Below are positions 41,662 through 49,591 of a DNA stretch of 64,000 nucleotides, in pieces. The stretch is from JBEKCP01 sp049509515 (GTDB lineage Bacteria; Planctomycetota; Planctomycetia; Pirellulales; Thermoguttaceae), in NCBI GenBank assembly GCA_049509515.1, contig JBEKZV010000041.1, forward strand, positions 1 to 64,000, given 5' to 3'. Below the pieces are notes generated by a model. It saw nothing but the letters and a program-made list of their open reading frames with translations. It did no database searches and was not told the origin of the DNA. The position numbers and the translations under genes are program-made. Every line of letters begins with the position of its first letter. Within the stretch, counting starts at the first letter, position 1.

Positions 41662-42393
41662 TCATCCGTCATTCTGCCCCGCGTGTACGATCAGGGTGGC
41701 CAGGTATCCACTCTCCTGCGGCTGGGCGCGGAGCCGGGCCAGGTCGGTCTCGACGCGCTGGTGCGCCATGCCGGCGTGCGAGACGAGCACGCCGCGGCCG
41801 AGCAAGCCGCGCTCCGCCAGCAGGTCGAGCACGGCCGAGAGCCGTCCGCCGATCTTCATCAGCACGACCGTGCCCCCGCGGTCCAGGGCCGCGGCCAGCG
41901 GGGCGAGGTCGTCTGCGGCGGGCACAATCGTGACCGGCTCCTTGCCCCGGCCCAAGGCGAAACTCGCCAGCGCCGCCGCGGCGCTCATGGCCGTGATGCC
42001 CGGCACCGTCACCATGCGGATGCCCGGGTCGAGCGCTCGCAGATGCTCCAGGAGATAAACGTAGGTCGAGTACAGCAGCGGGTCGCCGAGGGTCAGAAAG
42101 CAGCAGTCGTCGCCGCGGGCCAGGATGGCATGGACCTCGCCGGCCGCCTGCCGCCAACTCCGTGCGAGCACAGCCTTGTCGGGGCTCATCGGGAAGCCGA
42201 TCTCGTGGACCACGGCCTCGGGGTGCAGATGGCTCCGGGCGATTTCGAGGGCCACGCTCTGGCCGGCCGCCTGCGAGCGCGGCGCGCACACGTGACGGCA
42301 GCCGGCCAGGATCCGCACCGCCTGGACGGTGATCCACTCCGGGTCGCCCGGCCCCACGCCGATGCCGTAGAGGATTCCCAAGGAAACAGCCAT
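41662..42393 (-). CDS. cobI: precorrin-2 C20-methyltransferase (CobI/CbiL)
   Basis: A 243-residue SAM methyltransferase. LGILYGIGVGPGDPEWITVQAVRIL is the CobI/CbiL N-terminus (YGVGVGPGDP pattern). SVALEIARSHL and EIGFPMSPDKAVL are the family's C-20-specific features. CFLTLGDPLLYSTYVYLLEHL and VTVPGITAMSAAAALASFALGRGKEPVTIVPA then MKIGGRL complete the match. It adds the methyl group at C20, the first dedicated corrin step after precorrin-2. In the anaerobic route the substrate carries cobalt. Confidence 0.95.
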   Translation of the reverse strand: MAVSLGILYGIGVGPGDPEWITVQAVRILAGCRHVCAPRSQAAGQSVALEIARSHLHPEAVVHEIGFPMSPDKAVLARSWRQAAGEVHAILARGDDCCFLTLGDPLLYSTYVYLLEHLRALDPGIRMVTVPGITAMSAAAALASFALGRGKEPVTIVPAADDLAPLAAALDRGGTVVLMKIGGRLSAVLDLLAERGLLGRGVLVSHAGMAHQRVETDLARLRAQPQESGYLATLIVHAGQNDG

Positions 42394-42404
42394 GCGTCAA
42401 CACG

Positions 42405-42469
42405 GCGGGCAAGCCCGCCCGCTAAACACCAATCCCCAATCCCCAATCCCCAATCCCTAATCCCTAATC
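42405..42469. repeat. CGGGCAAGCCCG element plus 7-bp AATCCCC tandem repeat
   Basis: GGCGGGCAAGCCCGCCCGCT (42406-42425) is a small hairpin found in variant form in addB (32800-32819). It is followed by CAATCCC repeated about four times and two TAATCCC variants (42430-42469). The tract overlaps the cbiE stop and encodes its last residues. Confidence 0.85.
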
Positions 42470-43092
42470 AGCAGCACGATCGCCAGCGACGAGGCATCGG
42501 TCCGGGCCAGCTCTTCCGGCGTCAACTGCCGCACCCGCTCGCTCGGCAGGGTGAGGTCCTCGCAGAGCCACGCCGCATGGCTCTGCCGCAAACGCTCGGC
42601 GGCGGCGGCCACCCAGGAAATGGCCTCGCGATTGCCGGCCAGCACGGCAATCTTCTCCCAGCGGTGCAACTCGTCGATCGGTACCTCGGGCGTTCGCCCG
42701 TGGGCGCTCAGCAAGTGCGCACCGGCCCAGTCCTGTCCCAACCGGGCGAAGGCCACTTGCACCGAGCTGATGCCCGGCGTGATCTCGCAGTTCTCCGGGC
42801 CGACCGCGGCCACGACCTTGCGGGCGAAACTGAACAGCCCCGGATCGCCGGCCACGAGCACCGCCACGGTTTTTCCTTCCCGGGCCAGGCCGGCAATCTC
42901 GTCCACGGCGGCGGGCATCCGGCCCTCGGTGGCAATTCTAGGGCCGGCGTGCTCCGGGAAAAGTTCCAAGAGCCGCCGACTGCCCGCCAGGACCTCCGCG
43001 CGGGCGACGGCCCGCCGGGCCGCCTCGGTCAGATACTCGGCCGAGCCGGGCCCGCAACCCACCACCAAAACTCGTGCCGGCCCTAGCCCCAT
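42457..43092 (-). CDS. cbiE: precorrin-6B / cobalt-precorrin-7 C5-methyltransferase (CbiE)
   Basis: A 211-residue protein. Start at ATG 43092, overlapping the cbiD stop by 10 bp: MGLGPARVLVVGCGPGSAEYLTEAARRAV. CbiE features: AEVLAGSRRLLELFPEH, VAVLVAGDPGLFSFARKV, CEITPGISSVQVAFARLGQDW, LLSAHGRTP and KIAVLAGNREAISWVAAAA, plus CEDLTLPSERVRQLTPEELA. The length is that of a stand-alone CbiE. The CbiT (C15-methyltransferase/decarboxylase) domain often fused behind it (as in CobL) is absent, and no separate cbiT is in the window. Confidence 0.93.
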   Translation of the reverse strand: MGLGPARVLVVGCGPGSAEYLTEAARRAVARAEVLAGSRRLLELFPEHAGPRIATEGRMPAAVDEIAGLAREGKTVAVLVAGDPGLFSFARKVVAAVGPENCEITPGISSVQVAFARLGQDWAGAHLLSAHGRTPEVPIDELHRWEKIAVLAGNREAISWVAAAAERLRQSHAAWLCEDLTLPSERVRQLTPEELARTDASSLAIVLLIRD

Positions 43093-44327
43093 GGCGAGAA
43101 ATCTCCGTCGGCCCCCAGCCGCCGGCCGGCCATGTCCACAAGCAGCACGGCCACGCCGGCGCGATCCTCGATCCGCCGGGCGACCGCCTTCCGCACCCGC
43201 CGGGCCAACTCGGCGGCGAGCGATTCTCGCTGGTCGGCCGGGAGCGACTTGAGCATGCCCTCGACGGTGGGGACCCGCGGTGCCGGCCGGTCGAGGACCT
43301 CCGCCCAGACTCGGCCGAGATACTCCGTCGCCGCGGCCGACCGCGAGGAATGGGTATCCCACTGGCCGACCGCGAGCTTGGCCAGTTTGCCGGGATGGCC
43401 GGCCAGGAGCAAGGCGCGGAAGGGACGAGTCCCCCTCTCCCTCCGGGAGAGGGTCGGGGTGAGGGGAATTTCAATCGGATTGGCCACAATAGGCCAGTTT
43501 CCATCGCATGCGCCCTCACCCCCTGCCCCTCTCCCGGAGGGAGAGGGGAGCACTTCGGGTGTTCGAGTAATCTCGTCCAGCAGGAAGCCCCAGGCGTTGC
43601 CCGCCTCGATCACCTGCTCCTCGGCCAGAGTGAAGTGCTGTCGCGCGGCCTTGGCCCCGATGTTCCCCGGCACCAGGACCGGGGCCGTGACTCCGCACGC
43701 TGCGGCCACCCGCAGTGCGCACCGCAGCGCGTCGTGTAGGGCCTTGGTGCAATACGGCCGAACGATGCCGGTGGTCCCCAGGACCGAAAGGCCGCCCTGG
43801 ATGCCCAACCGCGGGTTGAAGGTCTTTTGGGCTGCCAGCCGGCCGCCGGGGATGGCGATCTCGACGCGCAACCCGGCGGCGGTCACCTCCCGTACGGCCG
43901 CCGCGATCATCTGCCGCGGGACGGGATTGATGGCCGGCTCGCCCGGCGGGACCTGGAGTCCCGGCTTGGTCACGGTCCCGACGCCCTCGCCAGCGGCCAG
44001 GGTCACGCCGTCGCCCGCGTCCCAGGCCACCGTCACACGGACTTCCATGCCGTGCGTGACGTCGGCGTCCTGGCCGGCGTCCTTGCGGACAGCGGCGGTG
44101 GCGGCCCCGGCGGCGGTCTGCCGGGCAAAGAGGATCGGCACGCGGAGGGTCACACCGCCCGAATCCCCCCGACTGCGTCGGGGGGATTCCCTAACCGGCA
44201 CGTCGCCAGGGAGCCTTATCTCGACCGCCAGCGGCGCGGGGCGGCCGGCCAAGACCATCGCGGCCGCCTTGGCCGCCGCTGCCGCACACGTGCCGGTCGT
44301 AATGCCCCAGCCTTCTCGCATCGTCAT
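43083..44327 (-). CDS. cbiD: cobalt-precorrin-5B C1-methyltransferase (CbiD)
   Basis: A 414-residue protein (ATG 44327 or 44321; MREGWGITTGTCAAAAAKAA is the conserved start). Markers: PVRESPRR, VTKPGLQVPPGEPAINPVPRQMI, IAIPGGRLAAQKTFNPRLGIQGGLSVLGTTGIVRPY, GNIGAKAARQHF, EEQVIEAGNAWGFLLDE and RALLLAGHPGKLAKLAVGQWDTHS. It is unique to the anaerobic route. Residues ~260-299 (LPSPSGRGAGGEGACDG...LTPTLSRRERG) are not CbiD. They are two palindromic repeat copies (43431-43550) inserted in frame between WGFLLDE and the HPGKL motif. A hairpin at 44161-44195 also adds about ten residues near ESPRRSRGDSGG. Confidence 0.93.
   Translation of the reverse strand: MTMREGWGITTGTCAAAAAKAAAMVLAGRPAPLAVEIRLPGDVPVRESPRRSRGDSGGVTLRVPILFARQTAAGAATAAVRKDAGQDADVTHGMEVRVTVAWDAGDGVTLAAGEGVGTVTKPGLQVPPGEPAINPVPRQMIAAAVREVTAAGLRVEIAIPGGRLAAQKTFNPRLGIQGGLSVLGTTGIVRPYCTKALHDALRCALRVAAACGVTAPVLVPGNIGAKAARQHFTLAEEQVIEAGNAWGFLLDEITRTPEVLPSPSGRGAGGEGACDGNWPIVANPIEIPLTPTLSRRERGTRPFRALLLAGHPGKLAKLAVGQWDTHSSRSAAATEYLGRVWAEVLDRPAPRVPTVEGMLKSLPADQRESLAAELARRVRKAVARRIEDRAGVAVLLVDMAGRRLGADGDFSPWG
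43431..43550. repeat. paired palindromic repeats in frame inside cbiD
   Basis: CCCCCTCTCCCTCCGGGAGA continuing GGGT and, 60 bp on, CCCTCACCCCCTGCCCCTCT continuing CCCGGAGGGAGAGGGG are inverted copies of the element at 20012-20094. The 60-bp spacer holds nothing recognisable. The insertion is a multiple of three in effect, since cbiD homology resumes in frame on both sides. Confidence 0.92.
44161..44195. repeat. GAATCCCCCCGACTGCGTCG hairpin inside cbiD
   Basis: The arms GAATCCCCCCGAC and GTCGGGGGGATTC (44163-44192) are perfect complements around a 4-base loop. In frame they give the SPRRSRGDSG segment of CbiD. No other copy of this hairpin is seen in the window. Confidence 0.8.
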
Positions 44328-44354
44328 TCTCTGTTCATTGTTGAAGCACAAGAT

Positions 44355-45209
44355 TCAAAATCCGACCATCCAGCGGAGCACCTCCTTCCGGGCGGCGGCA
44401 ACGCTCAGCGGCAGCTCGCCGGCAGCGCTGCCCTGGCGGCCATCGAGTCCCTGGAACACCTGGGCCACCAGCGGCAAACGAAGGCCGGCGCGGGCCAGGG
44501 CCTCGGGATCGCGGAATACCTCTTGCGGCAACCCTTCCCGGTCGACTCGCCCCGACACGAGCACGTAGACCCGCTGGGCCAAGAGCGGCAGCAGATCGAC
44601 CGAGTGCGTCGAGAACAAGAGCGTGGCCTTTCGCCGGCGGTTGATGTCCAGGAGGAGGTCGATCATGCGGGACTCGCCGGCCGGATCGAGCCCGGCCAGC
44701 GGGTCGTCCAGCACGAGGACCTCCGGCTGCATCGCCAGCACGCCCGCCAGGCCAACGCGTTTCTGCTGGCCGAAGCTGAGGTGGTGGATCGGGCGGTCGG
44801 CCAGAGCCAGGGCGTCCACGACGGCCAGGGCCTCCTCGACGCGCAGCCGGACTTCGCCCTCCGCGAGGCCCAGGTTCCGCGGCCCGAACGCCACGTCCTC
44901 GCGCACCGACGTGGCAAACAGTTGATCGGCCGGATTCTGCAGCACCATGCCGACCCGGCGGTAGAGGTCGTCGGGGCGGAGACGGGCGATGTCGGCGCCG
45001 CCCAGGCGGACCTGGCCGGCTTGCGGCCGCAGCAGCCGCACCAGCAGCTTCATCAACGTAGTCTTGCCGGCGCCGTTGGGCCCGAGCACGGCCACGATCT
45101 CGGCGGGCGCGGCGCGGACCGTCAGGCCCGCTACCGCCTCGACCCCGTTGGGGTAAGCGTAGCACACGCCGTCGGCTTCAATGGCCCAGGGACCCTGGGA
45201 CGCGCTCAT
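44355..45209 (-). CDS. cbiO: cobalt ECF transporter ATPase (CbiO)
   Basis: A 284-residue ABC ATPase. Start at ATG 45209, overlapping the cbiQ stop by 4 bp. Motifs: Walker A LGPNGAGKTT, Q-loop VGMVLQNPADQLFATSV (the QNPDDQ signature of CbiO), signature LSFGQQKRVGLAG, Walker B VLVLDDPLAGLDP and the switch STHSVDL. It energises cobalt uptake together with CbiM, CbiQ and the CbiN-like protein encoded just upstream. Length is normal. Confidence 0.95.
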   Translation of the reverse strand: MSASQGPWAIEADGVCYAYPNGVEAVAGLTVRAAPAEIVAVLGPNGAGKTTLMKLLVRLLRPQAGQVRLGGADIARLRPDDLYRRVGMVLQNPADQLFATSVREDVAFGPRNLGLAEGEVRLRVEEALAVVDALALADRPIHHLSFGQQKRVGLAGVLAMQPEVLVLDDPLAGLDPAGESRMIDLLLDINRRRKATLLFSTHSVDLLPLLAQRVYVLVSGRVDREGLPQEVFRDPEALARAGLRLPLVAQVFQGLDGRQGSAAGELPLSVAAARKEVLRWMVGF

Positions 45210-45976
45210 GGCAGCAAGCCCTCCGCCAGCCCCAGGGCCGCGGCGACGGCCGCCAGCCCCGCCGCCAGCACGCCCAAGTCGCGCCACGCCAGCGGCGCCA
45301 GCCGCGGGATCGGCAGCGAGCCATTATATCCCCGCACCACCATGGCCTCGTGGGTCCGCTGGGCCTGGTCGATCGCCCGCAGCACCACCGTGCCGGTCAG
45401 GCTGCCCAGCGAGCGGAGCGACCGGCCTACTCGGGCATGGCCCAGCCGGGTCTTCTGCGCCGCCAGGATGCCGGCCGCGCTGTCGAAGAGCGTGAAGGTG
45501 TAGCGGTGCATGAGCATGGCGATTTCGATCCACGTCCGCGGCACCCGCGCCCAGCGGAGGGCGGCGAAGATCCGCTCGGCCGCCGCCGCCCGGCACAGCA
45601 CCAACAGGATGCCGATCGACCCGAGCACGCGGGCCGCCACCAGGCTGCCGTGCCGCAGGCCCTCCTCGGTGGCCACCAGCCGGCACGGCCCCAGCTCCAG
45701 CGTTGCCGCGGGCGTCGTGCCGGTCATAAGGCCTTCCAAGAGGACCACGAGGACGGCGACGGCCACGGGACCGGCCAACCGGGCGGCCAGCTCGCCCAGC
45801 CTCGTGCGCGACGCCGCCAGGAATGCGAAGCTGCAAGCGGCTGCGCCCAGCGGCAGCCAAATCCGCGTCGAGACCACGATCGCAAGGATGGCCGCCACCG
45901 CCAGCAACAGTCGCACGCGGATGTCGCAGCGGCCGCACGCGGGGTCGGTTTCCGCCCATTCATCCAGGTGGTGCAT
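45206..45976 (-). CDS. cbiQ: cobalt ECF transporter transmembrane protein (CbiQ)
   Basis: A 256-residue membrane protein with five or six hydrophobic segments (RLLLAVAAILAIVVSTRIW, AVAVLVVLLEGLM, VLGSIGILLVLCRAA, LGVLAAGLAAVAAALGLAEG). The cytoplasmic coupling helices carry the Ala-Arg-Gly-type motif: AIDQAQRTHEAMVVRGYNG (A-x-x-x-R-G). IEIAMLMHRYTFTLFD is typical of CbiQ. The start ATG overlaps the CbiN-like stop by 17 bp and the stop overlaps cbiO. Confidence 0.93.
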   Translation of the reverse strand: MHHLDEWAETDPACGRCDIRVRLLLAVAAILAIVVSTRIWLPLGAAACSFAFLAASRTRLGELAARLAGPVAVAVLVVLLEGLMTGTTPAATLELGPCRLVATEEGLRHGSLVAARVLGSIGILLVLCRAAAAERIFAALRWARVPRTWIEIAMLMHRYTFTLFDSAAGILAAQKTRLGHARVGRSLRSLGSLTGTVVLRAIDQAQRTHEAMVVRGYNGSLPIPRLAPLAWRDLGVLAAGLAAVAAALGLAEGLLP

Positions 45977-46265
45977 GGTCTGGTCGATTCTTTGGGGGGA
46001 AAAGGCCGCGAAACGTGTACCCGGCGACGAAGCCGCCCGCGGCCCCCGCCGCCAGGAACAGGAACAGGGGCAGATCGCCGTGCTCGATGTTGATGAATGG
46101 CTCCCGCGGCGGGCGGCCCGCCTCCTCGGCGAATTTCTCGATGACCGTCTCGTCGACGCCCTTCCAGCCCGGCTCCGCCGCCGGCGCCGGGGATAGCGCA
46201 GCCAGTGCGAAAAAAATCATCAGCGTCGCCGGCGGGAATGCGAAACCGCAAGCGGCTGTTCTCAT
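45960..46265 (-). CDS. small membrane subunit of the cobalt transporter (CbiN/CbiL-like)
   Basis: A 101-residue protein whose ATG overlaps the cbiM stop (ATGA). Residues 1-30 are a signal-like hydrophobic segment (LMIFFALAALSPAPAAEP). A periplasmic stretch GWKGVDETVIEKFAEEAGRPPREPF follows, then one membrane helix (about 69-88, LPLFLFLAAGAAGGFVAGYTF) and a short tail. The two-helix topology and the place between cbiM and cbiQ match the auxiliary subunit (CbiN or the CbiL-type variant) that assists metal loading of CbiM. It lacks obvious sequence identity to classical CbiN. The short size means it is easily missed. Confidence 0.75.
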   Translation of the reverse strand: MRTAACGFAFPPATLMIFFALAALSPAPAAEPGWKGVDETVIEKFAEEAGRPPREPFINIEHGDLPLFLFLAAGAAGGFVAGYTFRGLFPPKNRPDHAPPG

Positions 46266-46960
46266 AGCTCTTCTCCCGCGGCGGGTTGCAAGAAGGACGG
46301 AAGCCCCAGCAGTTCCGGCCGGCGGACCAGAATGAAGCGATAGGCCACGCCGGTCAGGACCCCTTCGGCGACGCCCAGCGGCACCTGCGTGGGCACGAAG
46401 GCCGCCGCAATGGTCAGGAACATGCCGCCCAGCGGGCCGTCGTGGGGCAGACCGGAAGCCAGCTCCAGCGAGGTCGCCGCATACGTGGCCCAATCGGAAA
46501 TCAGTCCGGCGGCCATGGCCGCAAGAAAGACCGGCACCCGGAACTTGCCGAGCAGGTGGAACGTCCCGAAGCCCGCATACGCCCCGACCACGCCCATCGA
46601 GACGATGTTGGCCCCGAGGGTCGTCAGGCCCCCGTGGGCGAGAAACAGGGCCTGGAACACCAGGGCGATGCTGGCCACCACGACCGTCGGGCCGGGGCCG
46701 ATCAGGATCGCGCCCAACCCCGTGCCGCAGGGGTGGGAGCAAGTGCCGGCCCACGGCACGGGCACGGGCATGCAGGAAACGACGAACACGGCCGAGCCCA
46801 CGAGGGCCACCATCGGCAGCCAGGACGGATCGGCCGCCCGGCGGCGATTGATCCCGCGGAGTCCCCAGGCCAGCGGCGGCAGGGCCACGAGGAACCAAAA
46901 CGCCGCCCAGCCCACCGGCAGGACGCCTTCCGTGATGTGCATTGCCAGAAGACTAACCAC
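46262..46960 (-). CDS. cbiM: cobalt ECF transporter substrate-binding membrane protein (CbiM)
   Basis: A 232-residue membrane protein with about seven spans. MHITEGVLPVGWAAFWF is the CbiM/NikM signature; Met and His at the mature N-terminus coordinate the metal. Further metal-site text: GTCSHPCGTGLGAILIGP and ALFLAHGGLTTLGANIVSMGVVG. Two starts are possible: GTG 46960, with AGGAGGAG 7 nt upstream, giving five extra residues before MHI, or ATG 46942, which gives the exposed Met-His directly but has no ribosome site. If GTG is used, processing would be needed to expose Met-His, as in CbiM proteins with signal peptides. Confidence 0.93.
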   Translation of the reverse strand: MVSLLAMHITEGVLPVGWAAFWFLVALPPLAWGLRGINRRRAADPSWLPMVALVGSAVFVVSCMPVPVPWAGTCSHPCGTGLGAILIGPGPTVVVASIALVFQALFLAHGGLTTLGANIVSMGVVGAYAGFGTFHLLGKFRVPVFLAAMAAGLISDWATYAATSLELASGLPHDGPLGGMFLTIAAAFVPTQVPLGVAEGVLTGVAYRFILVRRPELLGLPSFLQPAAGEEL

Positions 46961-46964
46961 GGTC

Positions 46965-47954
46965 TTACTCCTCCTCCGGCGGCACGGCCAAAGCGTTCAG
47001 GGTGGCGGCGGCCACCGGACTGCCACCCCGCGGGCCGACGTTGGTGATGTACACGAGATCGCTTGCGGCCAGGGCCGCCTTCGCTTCCCGGGCCCCGACC
47101 AGCCCGACCGGCAGCCCGATCACCAGGGCCGGCCGCGCCGCGCCGCTGCGGGCCAGTTCGATGACCTTCGCCAGCGCGGTCGGAGCGTTGCCCACGACCA
47201 CGATCGCCCCGCTCAGCCGTCCGGCGAAGAACTCCATCGCGGCGGCCGCGCGGGTGCAGCCGCCGGAGAGCGACGCGGCGGCCACCTCTTCCCGGCCAAT
47301 CCCGCACAGGACCTCGCTCTGGACCTTCGTCAGTCCGGCCCGGACCATGCTCACGTCGCAGATGACGGGCCGGCCGGCCGCCAAGGCCGCCCGCCCGGCG
47401 GCGACGGCCTGCGGATGGACCCGCAGCGAGCGGGCGAAGGAGAAGTCGGCCGTGGCGTGAATGATCCGCCGCAGAATACCCCGCACCCCCGGATCGAGGT
47501 CCCCGCAGGCCGCAAGCTGGCGGTCGATGATCTCGAAGCTCTTGCGTTGGATGGCCCTGCCATCGTCGGGCGGCGCTTCGCTTGCCACCAGCGGCAGGAG
47601 CCGCTCGGCCACCACGTCCTCGATCACCGCGTCCTCCTCCAGCGTGGGCAGAAGCTCCAGCTCGACCAGCGGCCAGCGGCGGCGGCACTCCTCCAGCCGC
47701 TCAGGAATGTCGCGGGTCGTGTGCCGGCCGGCGTGCAGGAAATAGGGCATCAGCACGATCCGCCGCGCCCCCTGAGAGGCCAGCTCCGCCACGCGGTCCT
47801 CGATGCTCGGGCCGACGATCGAGAAGAAGGCCGGCAGCACGCCGGGGTGCCCAAGCCGCAGAGCGACCCGGGCCACCATCTCGACGAAGCCCTGGTTGGC
47901 CTCCGGCCGGCGGCTGCCGTGACTGACGATGAGAATTGGGGGCGAACCGTTCAT
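46965..47954 (-). CDS. CbiX-CbiC fusion: sirohydrochlorin cobaltochelatase / cobalt-precorrin-8 methylmutase
   Basis: A 329-residue two-domain protein. Residues 1-120 are a short CbiX: ILIVSHGSRRPEANQGFVEM (catalytic His), PAFFSIVGPSIEDRVAEL and RRIVLMPYFLHAGRHTTRDIP (second His region). Residues 130-329 are CbiC: KSFEIIDRQL, GVRGILRRIIHATADFSF (catalytic His), ICDVSMVRAGLT, ARP-type VVVGNAPTAL, PALVIGLPVGLVGAREAKAAL and VYITNVGPRGGSPVAAATLNAL. The fusion joins the first step (cobalt insertion) to a late one (methyl migration giving cobyrinate). It overlaps cbiA by 4 bp at its start and ends 5 bp before cbiM. Confidence 0.92.
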   Translation of the reverse strand: MNGSPPILIVSHGSRRPEANQGFVEMVARVALRLGHPGVLPAFFSIVGPSIEDRVAELASQGARRIVLMPYFLHAGRHTTRDIPERLEECRRRWPLVELELLPTLEEDAVIEDVVAERLLPLVASEAPPDDGRAIQRKSFEIIDRQLAACGDLDPGVRGILRRIIHATADFSFARSLRVHPQAVAAGRAALAAGRPVICDVSMVRAGLTKVQSEVLCGIGREEVAAASLSGGCTRAAAAMEFFAGRLSGAIVVVGNAPTALAKVIELARSGAARPALVIGLPVGLVGAREAKAALAASDLVYITNVGPRGGSPVAAATLNALAVPPEEE

Positions 47955-49591
47955 ACCGTTGCCTCGCAGTGCGCCGCAGGGCCGCCGGCCGACTGGCGGG
48001 AGGCTGCCCAGTGCGCTACAAAGTGGTCGGCCACCTCAGGGCGGGACGCCCAGTGCAGGTGGACGTAACTGGCCAGGACGTTGCCCCGGGCGAAACCTTC
48101 CGCGGCGGTCTCTCCCCGCCGCCTCCGGACGTTGTAGGCCCGGGGCCAGCCTTCGGCACCGGGTCCCCCTCCGGGCACCATGCGCAGCATGGTCGCGGGA
48201 GAGGCACCCATGAGTGGGTACCCGGGGGTGAGGGGGCCTTGCGGACACGCGCTGCCCTCACCCCGGCCCTCTCCCGGAGGGAGAGGGGAGCTTTCCGCGA
48301 TCTCGGAGTAGTGGAACTCGTGTCCGCGGCAGGCCGCCCCGGCCGGTCCCCAGAGCGAATCGGTCCGCAACGAGACCTCGGCATAGCCGAGCGTCTTCAG
48401 CCGGTCGAGCATGACGGTGTCCAGCGGCAGGACGCCGGCCATCGCGTGGCACTCACCCTGGCGAGTCCTGAGCGACCGGCCCAGGTACATCAGCCCGCCG
48501 CACTCGGCATAGACCGGCCGTCCGGCGGCGGCCCAGGCGCGGACATCGCCGAGCATAGTCCGGTTGGCGGCCAGGCGTGCCGCGTGCAGCTCGGGATAGC
48601 CGCCGCCGAAATACAGGCCGTGGAGGTCCGGCGGGAGCCCCGCGTCCCCAAGCGGCGAGAACCGGCAGATTTCGACGCCGCGGTCTTCGAGCGCCTCCAG
48701 GTTATCGGGGTAGTAGAAATGGAAGGCATCGTCCCAGGCCAGACCGAGGCGAAGGCGGACGGACGGGAAGGGTGAAGGATGAAGGATGAAGGATGAAGGA
48801 TGCAAGGTCCGTTGTCCGTTGTCCATAGTCAGTTGCAACGGGCAACCGACCCGCTGCGCGGTTGCCCCGACGGACAACGGATGGCCGGCCGCTCCGCTTT
48901 CCGCCTTCTCGATGATCGCCTCTACGTCCAGGTGCTCTCGGCAGGCGTCGGCCAACTGGTCGAGGATCGGCGGCGAGAGGTTGCCGCGATCGGCAGCGAC
49001 GAGTCCCAGGTGCCGGCTGGGCAAGGAGGGCAGCGCGGCGCGGGGCACGGCGCCCAAGAGCGGCGGCAGGCCCGCGGCGGCGAGCCCCTCGGCCAGCCAG
49101 GCGCGGTGCCGCTCGGAGCCGCTCTGGTTGGCAATCACGCCGGCGATGCGGATGCCCGGCTCGAACCGGGCGAACCCCTGGACCGTGGCCGCCAGGCTCC
49201 GGCCGGTGCCGTGGGCAGGGACGACCAGGAGCACCGGGGCCTCGATCCACGCGGCCACCTCGGCGGTGCTCCCCTCCAGCCCGGCCGGCGACGCCCCGTC
49301 AAAGAGCCCCATCACGCCCTCGACCAGCGCCAGGTCGGCGTCCGCCGTGGCCCGGCCGAACAGCTCGCAAACGTACTGCTGCGAGGTCATCCAGCCGTCG
49401 AGGTTGTAGCAGGTCCGTCCGGAGGCCAGGGCCAACCAGGTCGGATCGAGGAAATCGGGCCCTGCCTTGAAGGTCTGCACCCGCAGGCCGCGGCTGGAGA
49501 GCTCGCGGGCCAGCCCGACCGCCAGCGACGTCTTGCCGACGCCGCTTGCCGTCCCTGCGATCACCAGCCTGGGGCAATCCTTGCTCACCAC
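47951..49591 (-). CDS. cbiA: cobyrinate a,c-diamide synthase (CbiA)
   Basis: A 546-residue glutamine-dependent amidotransferase (usual ~450-460). Start at GTG 49591 (VVSKDCPRLVIAGTASGVGKTS), overlapping the cobO stop. Walker A GTASGVGKTS; KAGPDFLDPTWLALASGR; ALVEGVMGLFDGA; AVIANQSGSERH-like VIANQSGSERHRAW. The class I glutaminase part has YPDNLEAL, YFGGGYPELHA, VYAECGGLMYLG (nucleophile Cys) and a terminal SYVHLHW. Two in-frame insertions explain the extra length: residues ~253-273 (LTMDNGQRTLHPSSF, 7-bp repeats) between the domains, and ~434-484 (SSPLPPGEGRGEGS...) from palindromic repeats near the end. Confidence 0.94.
   Translation of the reverse strand: MVSKDCPRLVIAGTASGVGKTSLAVGLARELSSRGLRVQTFKAGPDFLDPTWLALASGRTCYNLDGWMTSQQYVCELFGRATADADLALVEGVMGLFDGASPAGLEGSTAEVAAWIEAPVLLVVPAHGTGRSLAATVQGFARFEPGIRIAGVIANQSGSERHRAWLAEGLAAAGLPPLLGAVPRAALPSLPSRHLGLVAADRGNLSPPILDQLADACREHLDVEAIIEKAESGAAGHPLSVGATAQRVGCPLQLTMDNGQRTLHPSSFILHPSPFPSVRLRLGLAWDDAFHFYYPDNLEALEDRGVEICRFSPLGDAGLPPDLHGLYFGGGYPELHAARLAANRTMLGDVRAWAAAGRPVYAECGGLMYLGRSLRTRQGECHAMAGVLPLDTVMLDRLKTLGYAEVSLRTDSLWGPAGAACRGHEFHYSEIAESSPLPPGEGRGEGSACPQGPLTPGYPLMGASPATMLRMVPGGGPGAEGWPRAYNVRRRRGETAAEGFARGNVLASYVHLHWASRPEVADHFVAHWAASRQSAGGPAAHCEATV
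48141..48291. repeat. palindromic and interspersed repeats in frame inside cbiA
   Basis: From right to left: CCCTCTCCCGGAGGGAGAGG (48267-48286), CGGGGGTGAGGGGG, a copy of the ATGCGCAGCATGGTCGCGGG element and a CCAGCCTTCGGCACCGGG element. Parts of the same combination occur at 51031-51168 inside cbiB. The insert adds ~50 residues to CbiA between YSEIAE and YNVRRRRGE. Confidence 0.88.
48773..48885. repeat. 7-bp tandem repeats in frame inside cbiA
   Basis: GAAGGAT is repeated four times (48774-48801), followed by GTCCGTTGTCCGTTGTCCAT and GTCAGTTGCAACGGGCAACC, a CCCGCTGCGCGG hairpin and GACGGACAACGGATGG. It is the reverse-strand version of the tract at 50127-50217. Confidence 0.85.
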
